A program made the position numbers and the translations under genes. Positions 54,364 to 63,136 of a DNA stretch of 64,000 bases are shown piece after piece. This DNA is from an uncultured Vampirovibrio sp. (GTDB lineage Bacteria > Cyanobacteriota > Vampirovibrionia > Gastranaerophilales > Gastranaerophilaceae). The notes beneath the pieces were generated by a model. It was given only the letters and a program-made list of their open reading frames with translations. It was not told where the DNA came from and did no database searches. Position 1 is the first letter of the stretch. Every line of letters begins with the position of its first letter. The DNA lies in contig CAJTXZ010000017.1 of assembly GCA_910583725.1 (NCBI GenBank), positions 1-64,000 on the forward strand. The letters run 5' to 3'.

Positions 54364-54996
54364 ATGAGAATTCAATGGTTTCAGGATGTAGTTGATAAGC
54401 TTCGTGGTAAGAGTGACATCAAAGGAGAGGGCAATGTCGTTGAATTTGACTGGAAGGAAACAAAAAAGTTTGCAAAAGTAAAAATTTTTGGCAGCAATAA
54501 TGAAGTTCGCATAAAATCAACTGAGCCTTTTGTTGCACAAATTAATATAGGTTCAAAAGATTGCCCTGTAAATAACTGCAGGTTTTTTGCCGACAAAAAA
54601 TCTGGTTCAAACGGGGCAAATATTGTTCTTATGGAGGATAACAGTTCTGTTATAATTGGTCAGGATACCATAATTTCATCCGGCGTTAATATATTGTGTT
54701 CCGACACACACAGCATATTAAATCTTAATGACGAGGTTATAAATATTGGAAAATCAATAGAAATCGGGAATCATTGCTGGATAGGAATGGATTCTAAAAT
54801 TTTAAAAAATACAAAAATTTCTGATAATTCAATAGTGGCGGCAGGTGCTGTTGTGGCTTCAAATAAAACCGCCCTCCCCGAGGGATGTATTCTTGCCGGT
54901 AATCCTGCCAGGGTTGTAAAAGAAAACATAAACTGGGATAGAAAAAGACCAAAACAATATTTAAATGAAAATAAGGTAAAAAAAGATGATAAATAA
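54364..54996 (+). CDS. Hexapeptide-repeat acyltransferase
   Basis: A second left-handed-helix acyltransferase: an N-terminal ~70 residues with less regular repeats, then VIIGQDTIISSGVNILCSD, HCWIGMDSKILKNTKI, SIVAAGAVVASNK and LAGNPARVVKENINW. The His in DTHSIL may be catalytic. It belongs to the WcaF/WbbJ-like group acting on surface sugars. It overlaps fcl by 11 bases. Confidence 0.8.
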   Translation: MRIQWFQDVVDKLRGKSDIKGEGNVVEFDWKETKKFAKVKIFGSNNEVRIKSTEPFVAQINIGSKDCPVNNCRFFADKKSGSNGANIVLMEDNSSVIIGQDTIISSGVNILCSDTHSILNLNDEVINIGKSIEIGNHCWIGMDSKILKNTKISDNSIVAAGAVVASNKTALPEGCILAGNPARVVKENINWDRKRPKQYLNENKVKKDDK

Positions 54997-55930
54997 AGAT
55001 ATTAAAATTTATATAGCAGGGCACAGAGGGCTTGTTGGCGGCGCCATTAAAAGAGAGCTTGAATCGAAGGGGTATAAAAATTTAGTATATAAAACCCACA
55101 GCGAGCTTGATTTGTGTGATTCAAAAGCGGTTGAGGAATTCTTCAATGCAGAAAAGCCTGACTGGGTTATTCAAGCAGCAGCAAAGGTCGGCGGAATATT
55201 AGGAAATAAGACTTATCCTGTTGAATTTATGCTTGAAAACCTTAAGATTCAAAATAATATAATTGAAAATTCTTATAAAAATAATGTTAAAAAGCTGTTA
55301 TTCCTTGGCTCCAGCTGCATTTATCCTAGGGTTACACAACAGCCGATGAAGGAAGAATATCTGCTTTCTGATTATTTAGAATCTACGAATGAAGGGTATG
55401 CTCTTGCAAAGATATGCGGCATAAAGCTTTGTAATTATTATAACAGGGAATATGGCACAAACTATATGTCTGTAATGCCATGTAACCTTTATGGCATCGG
55501 TGATAATTATCACCCTGAAAATGCCCATGTTATTCCTATGCTTTTAAGGCGTTTTCATGAGGCCAAAATAAACGGCCAAAATGAGGTTACTGTCTGGGGA
55601 ACCGGTACACCAAGGCGTGAATTTCTTTATGCGGGTGATTTAGCTGAGGCTGTTGTATACCTTATGGAGAATAAGGATGCAAAGGATATTGGCGAGTTTA
55701 TAAATATCGGCACAGGAGTTGATATGACAATTAATGAAATTGCAAACCTTATTAAGGAAACCGTAGGATATCAGGGAAAACTTGTATACGACACCACAAA
55801 GCCAGATGGCACAATGCTTAAGATGATGGATGTTTCAAAAATAAATGCGCTTGGCTGGAGGGCCAAGACCCCACTAAAGGATGGCTTAAAGATTGCCTAT
55901 GAAGATTTTCTAAAAAGAGGTATTGTTTGA
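54986..55930 (+). CDS. fcl: GDP-L-fucose synthase
   Basis: An epimerase-reductase: IYIAGHRGLVGGAIKRELE, AAKVGGILGNKTYP, LGSSCIYPR, YALAKICGIKLCNYYN (catalytic Tyr/Lys), MPCNLYGIGDNYHPENAHVIP, GTGTPRREFLYAGDLA. It converts the Gmd product to GDP-L-fucose with NADPH. The gene overlaps its neighbours at both ends, and the fucosyltransferase begins on its stop codon. Confidence 0.95.
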   Translation: MINKDIKIYIAGHRGLVGGAIKRELESKGYKNLVYKTHSELDLCDSKAVEEFFNAEKPDWVIQAAAKVGGILGNKTYPVEFMLENLKIQNNIIENSYKNNVKKLLFLGSSCIYPRVTQQPMKEEYLLSDYLESTNEGYALAKICGIKLCNYYNREYGTNYMSVMPCNLYGIGDNYHPENAHVIPMLLRRFHEAKINGQNEVTVWGTGTPRREFLYAGDLAEAVVYLMENKDAKDIGEFINIGTGVDMTINEIANLIKETVGYQGKLVYDTTKPDGTMLKMMDVSKINALGWRAKTPLKDGLKIAYEDFLKRGIV

Positions 55931-56883
55931 TGATTGCAGATGATACGGGTAACTGCACGGCCAAAAATGCTCCTTTAAGCGATGTGGTCCTTAACGGTCT
56001 CAAAATTGTAAAATTATCCGGCGGGCTTGGAAACCAGATGTTTCAGTACGCATTTGGAAAGGCGCTTTCTTGTAAAACTTCAAGTTCTGTATTATTTGAT
56101 AAAATTACGCATTATGAACAAGAAGAAGGCACAAAGGATGTTCAGGTGCGATTTTATGCGCTTAATGTATTTAAAAATTTAGATATTAATTTTGCCTCCC
56201 AGGATGAAATTAATTTATGCCTTGGTAAAAAAAATAATAATCCCAAATTTATTAAAAAATGGTTTCATCAGGCTGATTTTTACAATAAAATTGCAGAAAA
56301 AGGGTATTGTAAATTCCATAAAGATTTTTTAAAAGACCGTAAAATCGTTTATTTTGAAGGGTATTTTCAAAATGAAGAATACTTTTTAGGTATAAAGGAT
56401 GAAATCAAAGAGGCGTTTAAATTTCCTAAAATTGAGGATGAATATTACAAAACCTGTGCAGATAAAATATTATCCTCTAAAAATCCTATATTTATTCATT
56501 TAAGGCATGGTGATTATAAAAGTTCGCATTGTCTTACTGTTAATTATTACAAAACAGCGATTAAATATATTCAATCTAACGTAGAAGAGCCCACATTCTT
56601 TGTTTTTGGCGAAAATTGCAGAGAATTTGCCAAAAAAGAACTTAGCAACGGCCTTAAATTTGAATTTATTGGCACAGATAATGTTACGCCCTTGAATCAT
56701 CATTTTGATATGCAGTTAATGAGTATATGCTCTCATGGAATAATTGCAAACAGCACATACAGCTTTTGGGGCGCCTGGCTAATTAATAATAAAAATAAAA
56801 TCATAGTTGCGCCTAGCCCCTGGTTATATGGACAAGATGATATTGTCTGCAAAGACTGGGTGAAGATATCGGCAAGAGGCTAG
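55930..56883 (+). CDS. GT11 alpha-1,2-fucosyltransferase
   Basis: Motifs of GT11: KIVKLSGGLGNQMFQYAFGKAL, YFEGYFQNEEYF, PIFIHLRHGDY (HxRxGD) and GIIANSTYSFWGAWL. It transfers fucose from GDP-fucose in alpha-1,2 linkage, usually onto galactose. The ATG overlaps the fcl stop (TGATG), so the sugar donor and its transferase are coupled. The first ~25 residues precede the usual start and may not be translated if a later start is used. Confidence 0.92.
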   Translation: MIADDTGNCTAKNAPLSDVVLNGLKIVKLSGGLGNQMFQYAFGKALSCKTSSSVLFDKITHYEQEEGTKDVQVRFYALNVFKNLDINFASQDEINLCLGKKNNNPKFIKKWFHQADFYNKIAEKGYCKFHKDFLKDRKIVYFEGYFQNEEYFLGIKDEIKEAFKFPKIEDEYYKTCADKILSSKNPIFIHLRHGDYKSSHCLTVNYYKTAIKYIQSNVEEPTFFVFGENCREFAKKELSNGLKFEFIGTDNVTPLNHHFDMQLMSICSHGIIANSTYSFWGAWLINNKNKIIVAPSPWLYGQDDIVCKDWVKISARG

Positions 56884-56922
56884 GTCATATAATATCATAG
56901 CTTAACAGAGTATTGTTTCAAT

Positions 56923-58833
56923 TTATTTTAGTTTTGAAGCCGTTTTAGCAATGTTGTAATTCAAGGCTTTATGCTCTGCCCAATATAGCCTTATGAAGAA
57001 GCAGGCAACATGTTGAATTGAATCGGTTCTTACCCATTGACGTGTTGCTTTAAATTTAATGGCATGGAGTGATTTTTTCTGATTGAGATGCGAATAATTC
57101 GATATGTCATCAATATATAACTGAAATTGGCTTTTGGCAGCAAGTTTGCAAGCTGAAAGAATTCGTTGCGACAATTCCTCTTTTCCTATTTTTTTTGCAA
57201 GATAATACGATGCAATCAATCCCTCGGAACGTGCTCCATCAGGATAAAAATGATCGCCGTAATCATAATAATAGCTGCCTTCATAATCTAAATAGGGTGT
57301 GTCATCTTTTTTGTACATTTTTTCCATCATTGTGGTGGCATCACTGAAAACAAAATCAAGGTATTCTTCTTTTCTAAGTTCTGGGATTTCTGCCCATTCT
57401 TCAATCGCCTGCATTAGCCAGCCGTCAGAAGGCAATGCGGTATACAAGTCAGAATAGTATTTTGGTCTCTCATTGATTATCCAATCCAAAACGGGCTCTG
57501 ATTCGTGTTTTACAAATTCCTGAAAGTCAGGGTGTCCGCTAAATCTGTTTGCAACAAGAGCAAGGCCTAATAGCGCTTCGCCAGGGTAATAAAAAGAAAA
57601 TAATTCCCTTCGTTCACTTTCTGTGGGCTCAAGTATTGGTTCTCCATTATTATATGCCGGGTGAATATAATATCCTATTAATTCTCCATTGTACACTCTT
57701 GAAAGAATGTGCCTGCTAAAACCTTTTATGTATTCATCAAAGCCGGTATCGTTTGTTAAAATTCTATATTGCATTAAACATACAAGCGCGAGCCCGGTTC
57801 CGCCAAGCTTTGCCTTGCTGTTATAAAAACTGTAAAGCGCTTCACCATATTTAGAATCGTGTTTTTTTACTGTAGACAATGTAAAATCAATGGCTTTTTT
57901 AGCGGTGATTAAATATTTTTCATCTCCAGTCTCCTGAAAAGCCCTTAAGAGAGTAACAATTCCCCCAGAATGCCTTAAATCATTGTAATACAGGTTACCG
58001 TCTTTTCTGTTTGGGTGTTCATGGTCTGTACGCGTATCTGTAGCGCAATCATAATAATACAAGAATCTGTTATCATCTTGAAAAGTATCTATAAGCCAGT
58101 TTGCAGAGTTTAGAAAAATCTTTAAGACAGTATTATAGTCGAAATCATTATATAAAATATTTCCTCTGTATAGCGGAACAGCATCTTCATTATATGTTAT
58201 AAAAGCCTTGCTTTCTAATAAAAACAGCTTACATTCTTGTGTGTCTAATTTTTCTTTTAAAAGTGATAGCCTGGTTTCAGTGTTTTTGCCGCTTTTTCCA
58301 AATGAGGTTCTTTTTATTAATGTATCAAGGGCTTGTTTAGGTGTAATCTGGCTATTAACTATTGCATCTGTCGGCATATAATAATATGAATTTTTATCAT
58401 ATATTAATTCAAGCCCATTTATTCCAGGTTCAAATTTATATTCAGAAAATCCAAAATTTGTCAGCTGATTATATTCTACAGGTGTTTTCTTTGTTGTAAA
58501 TTCAAGCATTATTCTGCATTTTTCAGGATTATCAATTTCGAATTTTGTAAAATTTTTATTATTCCGAATTTGGTTAATGCATCTTTGAAGCGTGCTTTGA
58601 AGATTTTCTTTTTTAGAGCCAAAGCGTATAAGTTTATTCCCAGACTGGAATAATGTGATATAGGTAACCGCAGGAAGGTTATTGATATCTAAAAAACCGC
58701 TAAAGTCTTCATCCGGAATTACAAGTGTCTCGTTTGAATTCAACGCTGTTCTTATATTGTTTAAGAGCATTTTAATAGAATGGGGGTTTTGCTTATAATA
58801 TGCTCTTTCTCTGTCGTTTTGCAGTTTGTACAT
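56923..58833 (-). CDS. Two-domain protein: AMMECR1-like N-terminus and (alpha/alpha) barrel C-terminus
   Basis: Residues ~45-200 resemble AMMECR1-like domains in layout (VTYITLFQSGNKLIRFG, LQSTLQRCINQI, MLEFTTKKTP, GINGLELIYDKNSYYYMP), but the family's LRGCIG motif is not conserved. Residues ~220-630 are helical hairpins typical of (alpha/alpha)6 barrels of carbohydrate enzymes (RHSGGIVTLLRAFQETGDEKYL, FYYPGEALLGLALV, PDGARSEGLIASYYLA). Acidic residues in the barrel could be catalytic. No signal peptide is visible. It follows the fucose cluster in convergent orientation. The combination is not familiar to me; function unknown. Confidence 0.55.
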   Translation of the reverse strand: MYKLQNDRERAYYKQNPHSIKMLLNNIRTALNSNETLVIPDEDFSGFLDINNLPAVTYITLFQSGNKLIRFGSKKENLQSTLQRCINQIRNNKNFTKFEIDNPEKCRIMLEFTTKKTPVEYNQLTNFGFSEYKFEPGINGLELIYDKNSYYYMPTDAIVNSQITPKQALDTLIKRTSFGKSGKNTETRLSLLKEKLDTQECKLFLLESKAFITYNEDAVPLYRGNILYNDFDYNTVLKIFLNSANWLIDTFQDDNRFLYYYDCATDTRTDHEHPNRKDGNLYYNDLRHSGGIVTLLRAFQETGDEKYLITAKKAIDFTLSTVKKHDSKYGEALYSFYNSKAKLGGTGLALVCLMQYRILTNDTGFDEYIKGFSRHILSRVYNGELIGYYIHPAYNNGEPILEPTESERRELFSFYYPGEALLGLALVANRFSGHPDFQEFVKHESEPVLDWIINERPKYYSDLYTALPSDGWLMQAIEEWAEIPELRKEEYLDFVFSDATTMMEKMYKKDDTPYLDYEGSYYYDYGDHFYPDGARSEGLIASYYLAKKIGKEELSQRILSACKLAAKSQFQLYIDDISNYSHLNQKKSLHAIKFKATRQWVRTDSIQHVACFFIRLYWAEHKALNYNIAKTASKLK

Positions 58834-59352
58834 TAAATTCCCTTTGTTTGCTACCAGATTACCATAAAAATAAAAAAAATTCTTATTGAAAGTTGAAAGT
58901 GCACTGTTTTGGTTAATGTGCGCCTTGTTTTTATAAAAAATTTTATTATGTAAAAAAAGGGTATTGAAAAGGTTACAAAATCAATACCCAAAATAAGTTG
59001 TTTATCTAAATTTTTACAAGGTTATGCGTTCATATGTATTACCTGGCTTGCTATTGTCTATCCGGCGCGGTTTTAAGGTTTTAGTCCCAAGCGTTTGTCT
59101 TTTTTGCCTTAGAGCCTTAGGATGATGAATATATAAATACCCTGCATATATTTTTGCGCGGCATTAAATGTATTAATTTTGTATTTAATATTTATTCATA
59201 ACATTTAACCAAGCCAAAACCTATATATACAGAATATTTGTACCTTATACAGGTAAGGAAAATTTGAAATGCTGCAATAAGACTGATAATGTGTTGCAGC
59301 ATTTCGTAAAAATTGCATTTCGTAAAAATTTTTCCAAAAAGTGCCCTTGAAA
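58834..59352. other. Gene-free region between two minus-strand genes
   Basis: No gene is supported. GAAATGCTGCAA (59266-59277) pairs perfectly with TTGCAGCATTTC (59294-59305), a 12-base hairpin 48 bases after the glycine-rich gene and probably its terminator. GCATTTCGTAAAAATT is repeated at 59299 and 59315. The rest should hold the promoter of the... upstream strand neighbour is at 58833, so its promoter lies here. Confidence 0.5.
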
Positions 59353-62300
59353 TCATCTATACCATTCAAGTATTATTTTTCCATTTGAGCCCCTTCCTCC
59401 TGTTGTTGGGTTATTTGTTATGTTGCTTCCTGAGGATGAATTTACCTGCCCGAGGTCTCTAATTGCAGCTCCGCCGCCACCTGCGCCATAGTTGTTTTCT
59501 GTTTCTGCATTTTTACCGTTAGCATTATCACCAGCGTCCTGTATGCCGCCCTCAGCGCCGGCTCCTATTATTTCTTTCTTTACCTCGTTTCCTTCTTTGT
59601 CAATTACTGTGTATTTATATCCTGCAAAGTTTGCTCCCTTGCCGCCTGTGGCTCTTTCGGCGTCACCACCTTCTATTCCTTTTGTGCAGCGCTTTTTATC
59701 ATTAATAAAGTTTTTACCAATCGTTTGACATATGTTTGAAACACTTCCTCCTTTTCCGTTTATAAGTGCGCCTGTTGATGTGTTAACAGAAACATTGCCT
59801 CCTGCGCCTCCGCCGCCTGCTTTGATGTCACCAAACACCGTGTCTCCGCCTTTATTAGCAGATATTACAGCATTGTTCAAGATATATGCGCCTTTTCCGC
59901 CTTTGCCAATCCTGAATTTCACTGCCTGATTGCTTTTCACGGATATACTATATGTTAGAATATTTCCACTGGCGCCTCCGCCTCCGGCACCTGTTTCTGC
60001 CAGCTTATATGCGCTGTTTGCAGTATCCCAATATTTATTCCAAGCTATTCTTGCATATCCGCCGGAGCCCTTTCCTCCTTTAGCTAGGCCATATCCGCCA
60101 CCCCCGCCGCAGCCATAACCTGTTGCGTCTTTACCGTTTGGTGAAGCTTCTGTGCCGCCAGCACCGGGCGTGCAGGTTCCCGTGAAGGGTGTAGTCGTTG
60201 TACCGCCACGCCCGCCAATAGAATTGTTGGGATATGTAATAACACCTAGTGTTGTTGAATTTCCTGCGCTTAGTCCATCTGTAGTGGAAAAACCACGGAC
60301 AGTGATTGCATCTTCTATTAAAGGCGAGCCGCCTGTAATACCTCCATGGGCTCCGTAGTACGGGGGTGCGCTCCAACCTAATGTATACCCTGTCGGAGAA
60401 CCGCCATATGTGCCTGAAACGCCAAGTGCGTTTGTTGTTGCCAATAGCACAGTATTATTACTACTTTTTATAAGTTTACTTAAAACCGCACCATCATTAT
60501 TTGCACCTTTTCCTGTTGTCGCAGCCGTTATTGTGCCATTGCTTTCGATTTTTCCAGGATTGCCGCCTGCAGCCCCCCTGCCTATTAAAACAGATAGCGT
60601 ATCATTTGGTATGACTTGAACTTTTTGTATAGGTACAATCTGTCCGGAACCTCCGCCGCCTCCCCCGGGACCATATGATAAATAAGATATTCTCATAGCA
60701 CCAGATTTTCCGGTTTCACCGCGATATGAAAAGGTATGTTTTTCTGCTACATGGCTATAGTTATAGTAACCTGCGCCACCGTTGCAATGATTTGTATCAA
60801 ATATTGTTGACGCTGTATAGCCTGCACCATTGCCACCATCTGCGCCATGTGCTATATAGCTTCTGCCGCCCACTCCGCCATTGCCGCCACCCGTGCCTCC
60901 CCCTCCTCCGCCACCGCCACCGGAGCCGTGTACTAATGAGCCAGAGGTTGTTTCATAATCACCATTGTAAAACTCTGGCTTTCTTTTAACCATTGCACCA
61001 TTTGAATATATTATGTCATCTATTGCACCGCCTCCGCCTCCGCCTCCGCCGGCTGCAATCGCTAAAATGTTATCCCTTGTACCGAATATTGTGGCACCAC
61101 CTCCGCCGCCGCCACCTCCGCCGCCGCATCCGCCGCCTCCACCTCCGCCGCCATAACCCGTACTACTCCCGCCGCCTCCGCCGGCACCCTGAGCATGCGG
61201 AATAAGATTTCCATTTTTATATCTTGCATCAAACCAATATGATAGTCCCCCTGATGTGGCGCCTTGCCCGCCAGCAGAGTTTGTTCCTAATTTGCCATGC
61301 GCTCCATCAGTGTTTGATGCCTGTAGTGTATCACCTCTTTCGCCGCCATACCCAAAAAAGGAATTTAACCCTATTGCTCCTCCGCCTGCGCTGCCGCTCC
61401 TACCACCTCTGCCGCCATGACCTCCGGAATCAGCCCAATAGTCTGCTCCTCCTCCGCCACCTGCTCCATTACCTCCGTCAGAACCTTTGGCAAGTGTAGG
61501 ACCGCCGCCTCCGCCGCCACCGCCTCCGCCAATTATTATGTTCTGGTCTGCTGAATTATTTATATAAACTGCCTTATTAAATATATAACCGCCTCCGCCA
61601 CCATTACCACTTGCAGAGGTGCTCGTAAAATTACCACCATTTCCAACGCCACCTGCACCGCCTCCTCCGCCACATGCGGTTATCAATGCATATTTGTTTT
61701 GCGCAATTTCTGGTACATTCCAAGTGTAATTGCCAGGCGACGCGTAGTTGACATCTTGTGCATATTGCCCTCCTGCACCGCCTCCGGCGCCGCCTGAAAT
61801 CAGTGTGGTTTCAATGGTTCCCGTCATTGCAGGTACGGTGAAAGTGTTTGTGGTGCCAGCATTTGTAAATTCAACAAAGCCTGCAGCCGGTGCTGCGCCG
61901 CCTCCACCGCCTGCACCTATGACTGTGACATTCATATAGCCTGTATATCCGCCCGGCACAGTGTATTCACCCTCGCAATACTCGCTGCCGTCTGTGTCAG
62001 TCTTTATTTCAGAGCATTCTTCAGAGCCGTATTCTATCTCGTAGGTGTGTTTTGTGCCGCCTGCTGCCACCATATTTCCAGTGATATTAACATTTTCGGT
62101 GAATTTTTTTGTCATAACCGGTGCTAGTGCTGCAAGTAAAAGTGAGGCGACAAGAAGGGCCATAAGCATCTCTGTGAGGGAGAATGCCGCAATTTTTTGA
62201 AAAACGTTCCGCGCATGTTTGGATTTTTCAAAATGGGTATCATTTGAAGGCGTAAACCAGCTTGTTATAAGGCTTGCGGGGCACAATGATTTATCAGCAT

Positions 62301-62490
62301 GCCTAAAGACCGGCTTACTGTCTTTTTTTGTACCTTGTTTTAAGCGTGAAACTTCTGCTGCAGCTCTTTTTTGGCTGACATTTTTGTTTTGAATGCCTGT
62401 CAGTACTGCATTTTGCGCCTTTCTTTTGATAAAAAGCCTATGAAAGCAGGCAAATAGAGCCTTTTTAGGCTTTGAACAACTTTTCTTCAT
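59353..62490 (-). CDS. Giant glycine-rich protein with prepilin-type N-terminal segment
   Basis: The 1045-residue protein has a prepilin signature FSLTEMLMALLVASLLLAAL starting at residue 103 (cleavage A102/F103, Glu at +5), then a long Gly-rich region made of GGGGGGAGG and GGxGGxG tracts separated by Asn/Thr/Ser-rich segments, ending in TGGRGSNGKIILEWYR. The leader of 102 residues is far longer than normal prepilin leaders (6 to ~25). Gly-rich beta-helical or PGII-type structure is likely. A pilin-like or surface/secreted structural protein is inferred. ATG 62490 is preferred to TTG 62499. The GC-rich Gly codons contrast with neighbouring AT-rich genes. Confidence 0.7.
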   Translation of the reverse strand: MKKSCSKPKKALFACFHRLFIKRKAQNAVLTGIQNKNVSQKRAAAEVSRLKQGTKKDSKPVFRHADKSLCPASLITSWFTPSNDTHFEKSKHARNVFQKIAAFSLTEMLMALLVASLLLAALAPVMTKKFTENVNITGNMVAAGGTKHTYEIEYGSEECSEIKTDTDGSEYCEGEYTVPGGYTGYMNVTVIGAGGGGGAAPAAGFVEFTNAGTTNTFTVPAMTGTIETTLISGGAGGGAGGQYAQDVNYASPGNYTWNVPEIAQNKYALITACGGGGGAGGVGNGGNFTSTSASGNGGGGGYIFNKAVYINNSADQNIIIGGGGGGGGGGPTLAKGSDGGNGAGGGGGADYWADSGGHGGRGGRSGSAGGGAIGLNSFFGYGGERGDTLQASNTDGAHGKLGTNSAGGQGATSGGLSYWFDARYKNGNLIPHAQGAGGGGGSSTGYGGGGGGGGCGGGGGGGGGGATIFGTRDNILAIAAGGGGGGGGAIDDIIYSNGAMVKRKPEFYNGDYETTSGSLVHGSGGGGGGGGGTGGGNGGVGGRSYIAHGADGGNGAGYTASTIFDTNHCNGGAGYYNYSHVAEKHTFSYRGETGKSGAMRISYLSYGPGGGGGGSGQIVPIQKVQVIPNDTLSVLIGRGAAGGNPGKIESNGTITAATTGKGANNDGAVLSKLIKSSNNTVLLATTNALGVSGTYGGSPTGYTLGWSAPPYYGAHGGITGGSPLIEDAITVRGFSTTDGLSAGNSTTLGVITYPNNSIGGRGGTTTTPFTGTCTPGAGGTEASPNGKDATGYGCGGGGGYGLAKGGKGSGGYARIAWNKYWDTANSAYKLAETGAGGGGASGNILTYSISVKSNQAVKFRIGKGGKGAYILNNAVISANKGGDTVFGDIKAGGGGAGGNVSVNTSTGALINGKGGSVSNICQTIGKNFINDKKRCTKGIEGGDAERATGGKGANFAGYKYTVIDKEGNEVKKEIIGAGAEGGIQDAGDNANGKNAETENNYGAGGGGAAIRDLGQVNSSSGSNITNNPTTGGRGSNGKIILEWYR

Positions 62491-62663
62491 AATAAACAAT
62501 TTCCCTAAATTCTATTTAATACAACAACTTTTTATAGAAAATTATATTTAATGCATTATATTCTATATGTATTAGATATAATTGTCAACAAAAATTATTT
62601 TAATGGATTATATAAAAATTGCACAAACGGGCTAGAATATAATAATAGCAATGTATTTAGCGT

Positions 62664-63011
62664 ATGATGGCGGATATAAAAATGGCAGAAAATATAAATG
62701 TAAAAAAGATGCTCGGTGCAAGAATTCAGGGAATAAGAAAATCGTTGAAACTCACTCAGGAACAGCTTGCAGAGCGTATTGGCATGGAGCCTCAGAATGT
62801 TTCGATGATTGAGACGGGCAGAAATTATCCAACACCCGAAAATTTGGCAAAAATAGCCCAAACCCTTGGTGTGGATGTGTTTGAGCTATTTATTTTTGGC
62901 GAACAAAAATCTCTTGCTGCCATGCGCAAATTTATAATATCAGAGGTCAACAGAAGCAGTAAAACAACAAAAATTTTATTTAACTTTTGCAGGTCTATAA
63001 ACCAAGCGTAG
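62664..63011 (+). CDS. XRE-family HTH transcriptional regulator
   Basis: Helix-turn-helix residues ~19-72: IQGIRKSLKLTQEQLAERIG, MEPQNVSMIETGRNYPTPENL and IAQTLGVDVFELF. The C-terminal ~40 residues form a short basic segment. It binds DNA as a repressor-like dimer; the target is unknown. It is divergent from the glycine-rich gene (173 bases apart), which it may regulate. Confidence 0.85.
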   Translation: MMADIKMAENINVKKMLGARIQGIRKSLKLTQEQLAERIGMEPQNVSMIETGRNYPTPENLAKIAQTLGVDVFELFIFGEQKSLAAMRKFIISEVNRSSKTTKILFNFCRSINQA

Positions 63012-63060
63012 AGAGGATTATAGGCGGTTTACAATAAAAATATTTATAAACGTGCAGTTA

Positions 63061-63101
63061 AAATTAGAATACCATAATAGCTGATTTTGGTATTCTAATT
63101 T
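63061..63101. terminator. Bidirectional terminator
   Basis: AAATTAGAATACCA (63061-63074) and TGGTATTCTAATTT (63088-63101) form a perfect 14-base stem between the convergent regulator and nadE genes. Confidence 0.75.
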
Positions 63102-63136
63102 GGGTGAATTAAATTTTTCGAAAAACCGCTGAAACC

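Noticed and set aside
59492..61939. Many Pro-, His- and Arg-rich open frames opposite the glycine-rich gene
   Set aside because: They are the reverse-strand reading of Gly codons (GGN gives NCC) and are shadows of the real gene.
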